From Cydia pomonella (taxonomy: Eukaryota; Arthropoda; Insecta; Lepidoptera; Tortricidae), in NCBI RefSeq assembly GCF_033807575.1, contig NC_084725.1, positions 10,265,001 to 10,329,000 on the forward strand: a stretch of DNA of 64,000 nucleotides, in the 5' to 3' direction. The notes beneath the pieces were generated by a model. That model was not told where the DNA came from. It searched no databases and saw nothing but the letters and a program-made list of their open reading frames with translations. The position numbers and the translations under genes are program-made. This document shows positions 1 to 10,897 of the stretch, piece by piece (position 1 is the first letter of the stretch; each line of letters begins with the position of its first letter).

Positions 1-1120
1 AAAAATCCCAGAGTTTTTTCCTATTATGTTACCATTACCACATATACTTACTTATTAGTATGGCGGTAAAAAAGGAAAGTTTAAATAATGTATGGAAATT
101 TTGGGACACTTTTTCTCCTATATGGATGAAAAGGGCTCGTGATCCTTAGAAATATCACAAGGTCACATAGAAAAAAGTAGCAAAAAAATCACATTAAAAA
201 AATGGTTGTCTGTAAAGTCGGTTTACGGAAGATAATTGATGACGTGATGACGTCATAAGAAAACATTGATGAAAAATTGCATACTTTTATTTATGAATTG
301 AATTGAATTATTATTTTTGAATTACGTTCGAGATTACATACGTATTACGTATTGAATTTTTTTTTTTGCTGTTACTAACAAAATTTTTGGATCTTATCGG
401 TCTGAAATAAATGATTTTTATTTTATTTATTTATTTTTTTATTATGACTGAATTATCATTATTTTGTATAATACAAAGAAGGAGTTACCATGGCGATCTG
501 TCCACAACGTGGCCGTAACGTTACCATGGAGATCTGTCCACAACGTGACACTTTTTTGTGCATGCTACCGGTGTTCATCAATTTCTAAGACGTTATCACG
601 TCAAAAATGGCAGAAAAACACTCAAAAAATGGTAGTTCATTTGAGTGGTCTAATTCTCCACTATGGATATAATGCTTCCTGTTCAAAAACTACAGCACCC
701 AATCCGCCTTACCTGATATTTATTTTGCAACCCTTTAACCTCAGTAACCGCGGGTTCTCGAACGTAATCCACTTTGGGATAACTCGATAACAGATCGGTA
801 GGTTTACTTCAGCCGATAATGCTACGATTTACATCTCATTGTGGCGGGTACCATGGGTAGATGAGTGACTTATGATCGAGGAAATTTTATGAGTAATTTT
901 CACTTTTACTACGTATAGTACCTAAATATTCTGTCTGTTTTTGGCCTGAATTGTAAATGAGCGAAACGATCATGGTATTGCATTGCATAGGCTTTTCATT
1001 TTATTCTTGTTAGGTAAGTATTTGATGATTTTGACAGACCAAAAACAGTGGCATACGGATTTACCGTTGACACTAAAGGATTTAACATACACATAATACA
1101 ATAAGAGGTGTGCAATAAAA
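1..1120. other. AT-rich non-coding stretch
   Basis: No gene is visible. The stretch holds A/T runs and short open frames with no recognisable protein similarity. Its one structured part is a two-unit tandem repeat at 484-547, listed separately. Confidence 0.6.
484..547. repeat. two-unit 36-bp tandem repeat
   Basis: The 28-base block GTTACCATGGMGATCTGTCC plus ACAACGTG begins at 484 and again at 520, with one difference (C versus A). The units are 36 bases apart. It looks like a minimal minisatellite. A short open frame crosses it (464-790), but the frame has no recognisable domain and I do not consider it a gene. Confidence 0.7.
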
Positions 1121-1346
1121 GTACATTACGATACAAGTGCGAAAAATAGGAAATTCGAAACGAGGGGCGATAAATTAAAACACGACGAAGGGAGTGTTTT
1201 TAATCGACACGAGTTGCGAATTACCTATTCGCACATGTATCGTACAACGTTTTACAGTACATATGGCCCTTTAAATGTTTGACACAGTAACGTAATATGC
1301 TAATTTGCGCACGAGTGCGGTAAAGTAGCATCATTTATACTGTAAA
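1121..1346 (+). mobile_element. dumbbell fold-back repeat, copy 1
   Basis: One of four near-full copies in the window (others at 3915-4142, 29213-29435 and 42417-42644). It starts GTACATTACGATACAAGTGC and ends near ATACTGTAAA. It folds into two neighbouring hairpins. The first pairs the GTACATTACGATAC side with the TATCGTAC side near 1248. The second pairs ACAGTACATATGG with the terminal ATACTGT. An inner stem pairs AAAACAC with GTGTTTT. There is no coding capacity. It is probably a non-autonomous DNA transposon; the superfamily is unknown. Confidence 0.75.
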
Positions 1347-2110
1347 GAGTATTTGCATTGTAAACTTAAGAACTTTCCAATTTACATGGATAATAAAAAA
1401 TAAAAAAAAGAATGAGGAAAATGTTCCATTACTACAAAATTTCCTTTAAAATGCTTAAATATAATATAATAAAAAACTTAACAAAATAAAAACTACCTGA
1501 CACCCGAAGATAGGTACGTATTGTTGTATTACTTTTGGGACAGTTTGTGTTTACCTATTTATTTATTCAGACAATTGCGATGCGATTGATATTTTATTTA
1601 CATTGACAACTATTTCCAACTCGTCTCTAACTCTCATCCAGGCTACCGAAAACCTATCGACATGCAATAGTAGTACCCCCAAAAGTAATCTGATAGTTTC
1701 GTCCCAGTATACCGATGAAATTTGATACCCAGGAAATATTGGGCCGGATCGCACCCGGGATTGTATGCGGTGCGTAATAGCCACCTTTCCCACTTTTACC
1801 CGAATATTTTAACACGTTCTTTATCAATCGAAAATGAATCTTAAACTCAAAGTAACAAGGTTGCTTTGTGGATGTTTTTTGTATTTAATATAAGAGTTTG
1901 CTAAAATTTGTATATGTAAAGTGTTATATTGGTATTGCTGAATATTTTTAGGTGCAAATTTTCTTCGTTTTGTTTTTATCCCCTATGGGTCTTCCTTTTG
2001 GAGTATCGATATTTGTATTTGTTCCCAATCTAAAGAAATATTTGGTTTTCCGCAAATGTTGTGTTAGTTACATGCTTTTCATAAAATTTTGCGACATACG
2101 AATACCTATA
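1347..2110. other. AT-rich non-coding stretch
   Basis: No gene, RNA or recognisable repeat seen. A 76-residue minus-strand open frame at 1563-1793 has no recognisable motif and is probably chance. Confidence 0.5.
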
Positions 2111-2125
2111 TGCGCGGAAATATGA

Positions 2126-2485
2126 AGCGATGGTGGCCGAGTGGATATGACGTCCGACTTTCAATCCCGAGGTCGCGTAGCGGGTTCAAATCCTGGCTCG
2201 TACCAATGAGTTTTTCGGAACCTATTTACCACTAGCTTTTCGGTGAAATCTGGGAAGAAATTCAACGGTGTATGTGAAGTCCCCAATCCGTAGTGGGCTA
2301 GCGTGGGGACTATAAATAAATAAATAAATCATTTATTGCAGATCAATGATCCATAGGATGTTAGTATCAATTTGGACTTAATAACTAAGTCAGTAGGAGT
2401 AGAAAATATACTATAGCCCAAGCCGTTTCGCGCATGAGAGGAGGCCTGTGCCCAGCAGTGGGACGTATATAGGTAGAATTATTAT
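2126..2485 (+). mobile_element. tRNA-headed SINE with LINE-like tail (family D)
   Basis: The head is tRNA-like, with a pol III A box (GGTGGCCGAGTGG, about 2132) and a B box (GGGTTCAAATCC, about 2181). The body contains TTTTCGGTGAA, then the block GAAGTCCCCAATCCG, then GAGGCCTGTGCCCAGCAGTG, ending in ATTATTATT. The same body occurs at 22243-22437 and, inverted, at 37723-37918. The body is split by a later insertion at 2315-2409. Internal promoter boxes and a shared LINE-type 3' tail are the hallmarks of a SINE mobilised by a partner LINE; which LINE is inference. Confidence 0.85.
2315..2409 (-). mobile_element. short LINE 3' end nested in SINE
   Basis: These 95 bases interrupt the SINE and are flanked on both sides by ACTATA (2309-2314 and 2410-2415). 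The minus strand ends in repeated ATTT units, as for a retroposed LINE 3' tail. The uninterrupted form of the same SINE at 22243-22437 reads straight from GGGGA to ATAGCCC, so the insertion is clear. Confidence 0.8.
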
Positions 2486-2671
2486 TATTTTATTACGAAT
2501 ATATGAAATTATGTGTAGTATGAACCCTTTAAAAGTCATACGTTATAATTCGAAAATTTCACGCACACGCCAATGTGTTAGACGCTAGCGAGACAGTTCA
2601 AACCTTATTGGAATGCATGAAGGTACCATTGATACCGTACGCCATAACACTTATAACTACTATACTATACT

Positions 2672-2900
2672 CTTCTCAAACAGACATGCTTGCGGTAGTT
2701 GCGGCATGTGCACCGGATGGAACACTCTAGAATACCTCGACTTGTCTTGCTTGGTGCAGTTGCGTATGCTAAAAGGAACGTTGGAAGATCGATGCTGCGC
2801 TTTACAGATTCTGTTAACCGAGACATGTCAGCATTTGAAATCGACCACCATGCCTGGGAAACCTTAGTTAAAGACCGTGATGGATGGCGCTGCTAAAGAG
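2672..2900 (+). pseudogene. LINE reverse-transcriptase C-terminal tail
   Basis: The frame opening at 2699 encodes a basic 65-residue tail containing HVHRMEHSRIPRLVL, KRNVGRSMLRFTD and AWETLVKDRDGWRC. This pattern (GHVxRM...RIPR...GKR..GRP.LRFKD..KRDM...W..L..DR..WR) is typical of the end of lepidopteran LINE polyproteins of the RTE or related type. The polymerase core is absent, so it is a 5'-truncated dead copy. A CR1-like tail follows at 3068. The clade is uncertain. Confidence 0.7.
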
Positions 2901-3067
2901 CGTGTTGTGGAGGGGAGAAGGCTATGCGACCGAGCCTGGTCTAATGTGTTAGATAGCAGGTGTCGCAGAAAGCAAACCGGGACTGGAACCTCAGGTGGCA
3001 TGAGCTTTTTCTGCCAAAAATATGGAAGGTCGTGCCGCTCACGCATCGGCCTCCAGTCACCAAGCCC

Positions 3068-3490
3068 GTTGTTTTTTTTTAATACTACGACAGTGGCAAA
3101 CAAGAATACGGCCCGCCTGATGGTAAGCAGTCACCGTAGCATATGGACGCCTGCAACACCAGAGGTATTACATGCGCGTTGCCGACCCTTTAAAAACCTG
3201 TACATTCCTTTTTTGAAGAACCCCGTACTGTAGCCCCTCGGGAAAACCTCGGCAGGAAGCTCATTCCACAGCCGAAGCATTCGCGGGAGGAAATTCCTCT
3301 TAAACCGCACAGTACGCGACCATTTAGGTTCTAGGGTGTGAGGATGAACACCCTGCCGACGACGGCGAGCGGTGCGGTGATAGAAAGCGGCCGTTGGCAT
3401 CATGTTAAACAATTCTTCAGAGCACAGCCCATTGTACAAGCGGTAGTTTAAACAGCAATGCTTAAATGGCCTGTGATGATGATGCACGGC
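3068..3490 (-). mobile_element. CR1-like LINE 3' end (family F) with C-terminal ORF remnant
   Basis: The minus strand carries a partial frame followed by a 3' UTR that ends at a short A-run near 3070. The UTR block (CATGTAATACCTCTGG, GGCGTCCATATGC, CATCAGGCGGGCCGTATTC) recurs at 20245-20606, 29808-30163, 30358-30640, 42903-43022, 50068-50178 and 57080-57228. The copy is 5' truncated near 3490. Confidence 0.8.
3131..3487 (-). pseudogene. CR1-like LINE ORF2 C-terminus
   Basis: The frame encodes 118 residues. The region RNFLPRMLRLWNELPAEVFP, followed by FFKKGMYRFLKGRQRACNTS, is the conserved C-terminal segment of CR1-like LINE polyproteins in moths; the last residues read into the 3' UTR. No endonuclease or polymerase domain remains, and the start codon is internal, so this is the tail of a truncated insertion rather than a gene. 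The same segment occurs decayed at 37286-37430 and 40852-41003. Confidence 0.8.
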
Positions 3491-3630
3491 TTAACAAAAT
3501 TACAGTTTTTTCTTTATTATGTATCTTTCATCTCTTAGTAACAATACGTTCAGGAAAATAACCAAAAACAGAGCAAAAGACACGTCAATTAACCATTTCT
3601 ATGAAAACTCCGTTGGAATAAAATGAAAAC

Positions 3631-3708
3631 ACGGTACAGTTCGCCTTAATTATTCCACTGGAATTGGTCCCTAGCGCCGTTTTCAATTAAGTTTGACGAC
3701 TGTACCGT
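3631..3708. mobile_element. 78-bp fold-back element
   Basis: The ends ACGGTACAGT and ACTGTACCGT are exact inverted repeats. Further inside, CTTAATT pairs with AATTAAG. There is no coding capacity. It is probably a very short MITE. Confidence 0.6.
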
Positions 3709-3914
3709 CTGCGAAAAGAACTGAAGTAAAATAGTTTTGTAGGTACATGTTACTTTTTACCTTTGAGTAGTTTGACGTGTGTTTTTTGCTTGTTTGCTCG
3801 TCTGGGTTATTTGAAATAGGGAATAGGTATATGTTCGATGCTAAAAAATGTAGGTACTACCTTATGTCCTCGTAACACGGTTGTCACTTCTCGAACTTCT
3901 AGCCTTAAATTTTT

Positions 3915-4142
3915 TTACAGTACATATGGTGCTACTTTATAGCGCTAGTGCGAAAATTAGCATATTACGTTACTGTGTCGAATATTTAAAGGGCCATATG
4001 TACCTACTGTAAAACGTTGTACGATACATGTGCGAATAGGTAATGCGCAACTCGTGTCGATTTAAAACACTTCGTGGTCGTGTTTTAATTTATCGCAACT
4101 CGTTTTGAATTTCCTATTTTTCGCACTTGTATCGTAATGTAC
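3915..4142 (-). mobile_element. dumbbell fold-back repeat, copy 2
   Basis: Same family as 1121-1346, in reverse. It begins ACAGTACATATGGTGC and ends TATCGTAATGTAC. Both hairpins are recognisable. One change is visible near 4070, where the usual CTCCCTTCGGTCG reads CTTCGTGGTCG. Confidence 0.75.
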
Positions 4143-4589
4143 TATTATACTCGTCGATAGTAATGGTTGAATTAAGATTTCATATACCAAACTATAATTG
4201 CTTGCTTTTCATGTAAGGACTCCCAACTTAATTATAATATTCATTTCAAAAGGCTGTAGACAACTATAAAAAAATTACCAATCATGTGCCGCCTCGCTCC
4301 CATAAAAAACTAAACGGTTGTCTTCGCGCGTTTATGTCTTTTGTACTACATCTTTGATAAAGATTCTTTGTCTACTGAGATACTTACCAAGTTTCATTAC
4401 TTATTTAGGTTTTATAGTAAAAAATATTATTTTAAATGACTCGTAAAAAAAGGATTGTATACAATAGTGATATAATCAAGCTTTTCAATATCGTACCTTA
4501 CTTAGGCAATTCAGCGAGCTTCGTTGCCTACACACGGTACTCGACTGAAAAGCTCTCTATTATATCACGATTGCATAAAATACTATTAG
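4143..4589. other. non-coding stretch
   Basis: No gene seen. The segment around 4390-4500 (GAGATACTT to ATCAAGCTTTTCAATMTCGTACCTTA) recurs at 36040-36165, so it belongs to an unnamed dispersed repeat. The 71-residue frame at 4436-4651 lies in this repeat and the next MITE and is not considered a gene. Confidence 0.5.
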
Positions 4590-4841
4590 TAGTCCGTACC
4601 GTAAAACCACCCAACTATAGTCCAAAGCTCCCAACTATGGTCCACAAATAAACTCAATTTTTCTCGTTCAGGTATGTATTTTACTATATTTTTGTAGTTC
4701 TAAGGCAAAGTATGTTTATAAATGGAAGGTAAAACTAGGAGTAAACCACAAGGAACATTGGTATAGATACTTAATTTCCTTTTGAACTTGTGGACCATAG
4801 TTGCAGTATTGGACTAGAGTTGGGTAGTTTTACGGTACGTA
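4590..4841. mobile_element. MITE with about 55-bp inverted ends
   Basis: The left end GTCCGTACCGTAAAACCACC is mirrored on the right by GGTAGTTTTACGGTACG. The pairing continues through CCAACTATAGTCCAA and ACTATGGTCCACAA. About 250 bases, no coding capacity. TA at both edges suggests a Tc1/mariner-type target, but I could not fix the edge to the base. Confidence 0.75.
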
Positions 4842-4871
4842 AAAACCGGAACACTTCTAGGATAAAATAGG

Positions 4872-4968
4872 CCATTGTACCAAGGATGCTGGCGGCATTT
4901 CCTCGTTGTATCGCAATACTGATACGTTGTGCAAGGAAGCCGCTAGCTCTTCGGTCACCAGTTATGAA
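4872..4968 (-). pseudogene. LINE polyprotein C-terminal remnant
   Basis: The minus strand reads TGDRRASGFLAQRISIAIQ followed by RGNAASILGTM. The same peptide block occurs, longer, at 38895-39062. It is typical of a LINE-type reverse transcriptase C-terminus in insects and other animals. Only about 30 codons survive. Confidence 0.65.
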
Positions 4969-5090
4969 TTTAATCTGGATATGTTATTGATATGATGTCA
5001 GTGTCAAAGGTGACATTTCTTCAATCAGAATTGTCACGTCTGACACTTCATATCCATGGGTCAACATGATTTTCGTTGTCTAACAATGTT

Positions 5091-5132
5091 GTGTGACAGA
5101 GTGGTCAAAAACATTTGACCACTCTGTCACAC
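5091..5132. repeat. perfect 19-bp-stem hairpin
   Basis: GTGTGACAGAGTGGTCAAA (5091-5109) and its exact reverse complement (5114-5132) are separated by four bases. No target duplication is visible. The motif CTGTCACRCTTGTA is shared with 39893-39910, so the hairpin may be the edge of the repeat described at 5253-5580. Confidence 0.85.
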
Positions 5133-5252
5133 TTGTACTTGGTTGGTGTAAGATTTTTCTAGAATAAGATGAATTATAGGTTAAGTTTCATGTACACCAA
5201 ATAAACTATTTCTATTTAGTAAAACACTTTATTTGAAAAAAAAAAACATAAA

Positions 5253-5580
5253 ACAGGAAAAAACACATGATTTGTACAAAGGCGAACTTATCCCTTCCAG
5301 TTAACCTTTAAGCAGTGTTTGTATTGCTGTCTTCATTCGGACAAAAAAAAATTCAAGTGCTATCGCGTGTCTTTCTACCAGTAGGTAGATTAAATTATAA
5401 ATGAGAAAAAAACATCTCATACAAAAAGCTCCACTCCGTCACATTTTTTGAGGACAAAAAACAAGACAACGAAAGAGTTTACCTCAATAACAAATTCAGA
5501 TCAAATGAATAATCTGTTACTATAATTAAAATAAAGGTTAGCTCGAAGAGATCCCTTAAAGGGATAAGTTCCCGTACACA
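5253..5580. repeat. dispersed repeat shared with 39498-40050
   Basis: The blocks GTGCTATCGCGTGTCTTTCT, CATCTCATACAAAAAGCTCC and ACTCCGTCACATTTTTT, and a CCCTTAAAGGGATAAG motif, are also found in the 39.5-40.05 kb copy. There is no coding capacity. Diverged, probably an old MITE-type element. Confidence 0.6.
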
Positions 5581-6041
5581 TTTACTGTATTCTTTCTGTG
5601 TTATGTATTTGTTTCGTGGAATAAAGTGTTACTACTTCTACTACTAAATACGCCTGTTAGAAAAACAATATTCTCGAAAAAAAAACTGAAGCCTAGTTTT
5701 CCATTCGCAGCAAAACTAATCCGTACAGTAGCCAAAGTACAGTCGGACGGAAAAATGGTATAATTGCTTTTCACAAAGGTATTTTATCCGGTAGAGGCAA
5801 ATGAAATTGGTTGTTCGCGAATAATATACTTTTTGTTGCTTTGACTTTTCATTTCTGTTTCTAATAACAGCTGTCGGGGTTCGAAGCTACAGCTAGTGAA
5901 ATATAAAAGAAAAATACGATAAAAAAACTTCGCCAAATGTGCTGAAATGTGATTGAGTCGACTCTTATTATCTGTTAACATGTGTGTATAGACGATGATG
6001 GTGTTTTAAAGGTACCAATTTATCTAACTGTAGGATTGTAA

Positions 6042-6222
6042 GTGTAAGGCCTGAGTGGACGCTGGAGTTGGGCTTGCAGCGGGGCGGGGCGTGCGGCGTG
6101 CATGTTAAACAAATGCAAACGTATAGGAGCGGCCTTGTGCACGCTGCTCAAATCGCGAGCTCGACGCCACGCTGCACGCCACGCCGAACGCTCCGCTTCG
6201 AGCGTCCACTCATGCCTCACAC
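6042..6222. mobile_element. GC-rich MITE with TAA target duplication
   Basis: TAA at 6039-6041 and at 6223-6225 flanks a 181-base fold-back. The ends are GTGTAAGGCCTGAGTGGACG and its diverged inverse CGTCCACTCATGCCTCACAC. The interior is GC-rich, unlike its surroundings. A 3-bp TWA duplication fits PIF/Harbinger-type transposition. Short frames on both strands are by-products of the low stop density. Confidence 0.75.
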
Positions 6223-6911
6223 TAAGAAGTTGTTACAAGAAGAAGTTGTTAGTTTTTAAGCATCAATCACATCTTTGTCGCATGTGGAGTTTGCCTTTAA
6301 GTAATTATTACACTACTCAATTAGGATATATGCATGTAATTTAAGTTTAACATTGGTGTAAATCATTTTTGGTAAACCTTAATAAAATAAAATAAATGAA
6401 TGTCGTCTATGGATGAATATCAATGATGATTAGTCCACTTACGTCGATATAAAAGATTAAAAATTGTACATTATTGAAAATTATATAATTTTGTATGGAA
6501 TATACGACATTAATTTATCTTTCGATACTCCACTCCTTCACGAAGAGAAAGTCCCGACAATTGAATATACAGACAAAACAATTATTCTATACCTAAAAGT
6601 TTCTGTTTCTCTGGAACCCTTTCAGCTTTTGATATACGCTAAAAATTAGCTATTCAGCACACAAAAGAAAAGTTGTTGTGTTAATAAGCAAGATGCCCTC
6701 GAAACTCGAACCGAACTACTATTAAATATCGCATCAACCAAACTTCCATTTATCTTACTGATTTCGATACTTTTCCTGGCCCCAGATATTATGTCTGAAT
6801 AGACATTGCATGTGCCGTGATTTGTATGAAAACGTAACAGAAACTTGAACTACTAAAGTAAATACCACTTCCGACAAACTTTCATGGGAATTGATTGCAT
6901 GTAAACAGGCT

Positions 6912-7112
6912 TAAATAAATAAATATTATGGGACATTTACTATCAAGTCCCACACTAAGCTCAATAAGGCTTGTGTTGTGGGTACTTAGACAACGATGTC
7001 AACGATATACATATATAATATATAAAACACCCATGACCCAGGAACAAATATCCGTGCTCAACACACCAATAAATGCCCTGACTCAGTATTTGAAACCGGG
7101 ACCATCGGTGAG
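6912..7112 (-). mobile_element. tRNA-derived SINE (family E), partial
   Basis: On the minus strand this copy holds the B-box region (GTTTCAAATAC), TGTTGAGCACGGATATTTGT, CATGGGTGTTTTATATATT, a TATA-rich middle, ACCCACAACACAAGCCTTAT and a TTATTTATTTA tail. It matches the other family E copies at 27.2, 41.2, 41.8, 41.9, 53.9 and 54.9 kb. The A box is missing. Confidence 0.8.
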
Positions 7113-7905
7113 TTTTGAAAATTGTTGTATCAACACTTTGGGATTAATAACATTATAATAACTTGATTTGTAATTAGAATATATAATTTACGTAGCAGTA
7201 TCCTGTAAAAACCAACTTACCCCTCTGTCATCCCTCCTCACCCCATTCATATCCCGGCTACCCTCGTAATCCCTAGTCACCCTATTTTACGGTATTCATG
7301 ACGATTCGCTGCTACGACTGCCGTTTGTATTACCGTGGCTCAGCTGCAGCTGTAGCGGTGTAAAGTTATCTATCGTTTGCGTGATCTATTCCATTGCATG
7401 TCTGTGCTTGTACCATTAACATTCAAGCATCGTCTCTGCCCCATCATTAGTTCCATTCGTCATGTACCGACATGAACTTGGATATTGTCTTATTTCTCGA
7501 TATTTTGCTATTCTAATGGCGTCCGGGGGTGTTTTTTGTTACTTATCCTATACTCACTTTTGCCGGATGTCAGGAGGGAGGCCCTTGAAGATACTTTGGT
7601 AGCTGCATACAAAATTACTTTTAGGGGGAGTCCGGGAGTTTTGCCATAGCAGATTTGACCCATTTTACAAAAAAAGTAATAAAAACAGAATTATTCATGA
7701 ATTATTCATTAATGAATGTGTTATGTTCAATAGTTATGAGACTATGGGTATAGTTAGATGATACTGGATCGCTGATAAAATAGATATTTTGATTAGGGCA
7801 CTTTTTTTATCAAATGAGTTAAGTGAACGTGTTTTCGTTGCTAATACGCCATTCATTTATTACGTAAGACAATTTTTGCCAGTTTTTGACCAGTTTTTTT
7901 GAGTA

Positions 7906-8188
7906 GGCTCGCACTGTCAAAACTTTATCAGATCTCTTGTAGAGTCAAACTTCTAATTCTATAAGCCCTAACTTCACAAACTATACACCTTAGTCAATAT
8001 ATGTGGCTTGGCCGTTTCGTTATATGATTGTAGGAACCTATAACAAATGAATAGTTATATGTATCAGTATCGAAACGGCCAAGCCACATATTTTGACTAA
8101 CGTGTAGAATTTGCGAAGTAAGGGCTACAAGCCCAAATTAGAAGTTTTGCTCTACATGATATCTGTTAACGTTTTAACAGTGCGAGCC
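7906..8188. mobile_element. long fold-back MITE, about 283 bp
   Basis: The ends GGCTCGCACTGT and ACAGTGCGAGCC are exact inverses. The arms keep pairing inward, and the last strong match is ATATGTGGCTTGGCCGTTTCG with its inverse around 8071-8091. TA lies at both edges, one base offset on the right. No coding capacity. Confidence 0.85.
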
Positions 8189-8199
8189 TTATGGTTTCG

Positions 8200-10775
8200 T
8201 CTTGGCAACATTTTACATGAAAATATTTTTAGTGGGATTTCACTTCTTTTTGTAAGCTACTTATGTAAAAAAAATAACAGAACCGTTTAATGGTGATTTT
8301 AAGACCTTTCTTTGCAATAATATATTTAACTATCGAGCCGCTTTCGTTCATATATTGAGTACGGCCACGCTCTTTGAAATATAATGATTATTACATTTTT
8401 TTGCTCTACTAAAACTGCTTAACTAACATTCATATTTTATTACATATTATAAATTTCAATACAAATTTGCCTTAGCCAAAATTATAAGAATTCACATCAC
8501 GGTCGTCAAGAACTAGAAACTAACATGCAAGAAATCCATAAAAACCATCAAATAATATAATATTTTATCTCCTAAAAAGGACCGTCAGGGTACAAGTAAC
8601 AAAAAATATAAATATGAAATAAATTTTTAAATTTCTAAATTGTAATTTCTTAAATTAGTTAAGGGGCTCCCCGCGGTTTTCATCGATTTTTGACTCGTTT
8701 TGATTCGTTACTCCTATATTTGCACTGTAGATAGAATTATAAGATAAACGGCTATCGGTTCTTCAATCTTTTATCTCTATTCTGGTCTGCCGGATTTTGA
8801 AAGAAATGAACACTTATTTATTTATTTTTTAAACATTGTCTTAAAAACAATCTTTTCGTTACCAGATTGCTGTGAAGGATTTTACATGTACGAAATCTAC
8901 ACATTTGGGTTCGTCTTTGACGTCTCTAAAACTGGTCAGAGATTTTTTATTTACTTTGAACTCATTAACACAAAAGTTATGGTCAGTAAATCAGTTTTTT
9001 GGCCTAAAATTGTTCAACTTTGATGCCAAATATCTCGAAGACAGTGAACTTTGAAGTAAATATGGTATACTACGTTGCTTACAGCCGTTGCTGTTAATAT
9101 AATAAGCTACACAAAACATTAGAAAACTCAGGGATTCAGATCGAAGGTCATTGGCGTTAGTGACTCCCTTAAAAAATTAAACATGTCCGTTGTATAAGGC
9201 AACATTAATTTTGAGCAAAAGTAAAATCCATAAATTCCTTAACAGAGTACAGGGGGTTATTCAATAAAAGGTTTCTGATTTTAAATCGGCGAGCGGGTAG
9301 ATGTTCATAAAACTTTGGTCCTATTAAGTAATTTCAAGGACATTGGGTTGAACTGTTGACAACCCCTTAAAGAAATAAAATTGACTTTACATTGCATTCC
9401 ATTTGAACACGCACTTCGACTCTGTCGTAAAACACAAAATCTACACGCAAATATCTTCTCAATCCAAGACAAAAATCATATTGTCATGTTATTTTACCAC
9501 TTATGTCTCAAAACAGGGCATTTTATAATGAACTTTATTGTTCAGCCACTAAGGTATATTTTTTTTTAAATTTTGTGTTGGATAAGAAGTGACCTTGTGA
9601 GAATAATCGTGGACGTAAAATCGATATTCAAAACGAAATATACCGTACTGTCATATAATTTTAAGTACCACTTATAACTGAAAAAAAAATTCTATAAGGA
9701 ACCTTATCTATTAAGCAATAAGGTTAATGTTTGTGTTTTTGTTCGATGAGAAGCGACCTTGTGAAAGTAATCGTGGATATAACATCTTCAGAGGTATCAA
9801 GTATCGCATACAGACATCCAATTTAGTTCTGAGAAATGAAGATGTAATAAAAACCCTTTATGTTTCTGATAATGTGATTGGGAGAGACTAGAGCCAAGTT
9901 GGATCCGATTTCCCAATGTGAGTCGTAAAATATTTAAATGGTTTCTATATCATTTTATATCGCAAAAGCAATAGCTATCTGAGAACCTTCCTTACAAATA
10001 GAACTAATTTCATGCAGATCTTTCACTTTAGTTTCTTCATCAAACGTCTATATAATCGTATATCCTATTGCCTTATACATACATTACTTCGTAAAGACGG
10101 GCACTATGAATAAGGCCAGTTCGTTGGTGCACAAAGCGCGTTTGCCCTTGTTCGTTGATGCACATGCTCGCGTGGAATTATATTTATGAACGGTATCTTT
10201 ACTTTTGAAATCTTTGATATACCCAGATAGATCTTATCCAGGATACAAAGATAAAATGTATGGCCTTCTATTAAAAAATACTTGATAGTCTGCTATAACA
10301 GCTTGAGATATTTTACTTGTATTCCTATTATGTACGCCAATTTTAGTAATATAGTCGTAAAAACGAACCAAAAATCCTAACTGTCCACATTCACATAAAC
10401 TGTTTGTATTTGACATACTGTTCGGAACTTGGCCCATACGCCGCATACACTTCACTGCTCGTTAAAAGTGAATAAATTATTGATTATAGTTGTTGCAACA
10501 AGGCCCTTTTGTTTTAATGGTTTTTTATATCGATATTTGTGTGAAATAAATGTTTCGGTCAACTTTACAAGCAAGTATGTATGGAGATGTAACTTTATAC
10601 TTTTTGTTTATTGCTGATGCCGTCTATGGAACAAAGATATCTGAAGTATGTTTTTAAAAAAATACTTAAGATACGTGCTAGTGTTTTATACATAAAAAAA
10701 CTACGATTTCAGCTGTTTCGTCATCCAAAATAATTTATTTGTAGAATTATGGAAGTTTTTTTTTTTCATTTTCAG
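8200..10775. other. AT-rich non-coding stretch
   Basis: No gene seen. At 9575-9615 and 9735-9785 a block (GAWGAGAAGYGACCTTGTGA then ATAATCGTGGA) occurs twice in direct orientation about 160 bases apart. The segment from about 8650 (GGGGCTCCCCGCGGTTTTC) looks like a dispersed repeat, but no second copy is in the window. Short open frames here have no recognisable domain. Confidence 0.5.
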
Positions 10776-10834
10776 TTTTTAGGGTTCCGTAGCCAAATGG
10801 CATAAAACGGAACCCTTATAGTTTCGCCATGTCC

Positions 10835-10897
<63 letters not shown>

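Noticed and set aside
2126..2205. Functional tRNA gene
   Set aside because: It has A and B boxes but no foldable acceptor and anticodon arms, and continues directly into the SINE body shared with other copies.
6020..6259. Overlapping GC-rich frames as genes
   Set aside because: They fall on a GC-rich MITE with TAA target duplication, where stop codons are rare for compositional reasons.
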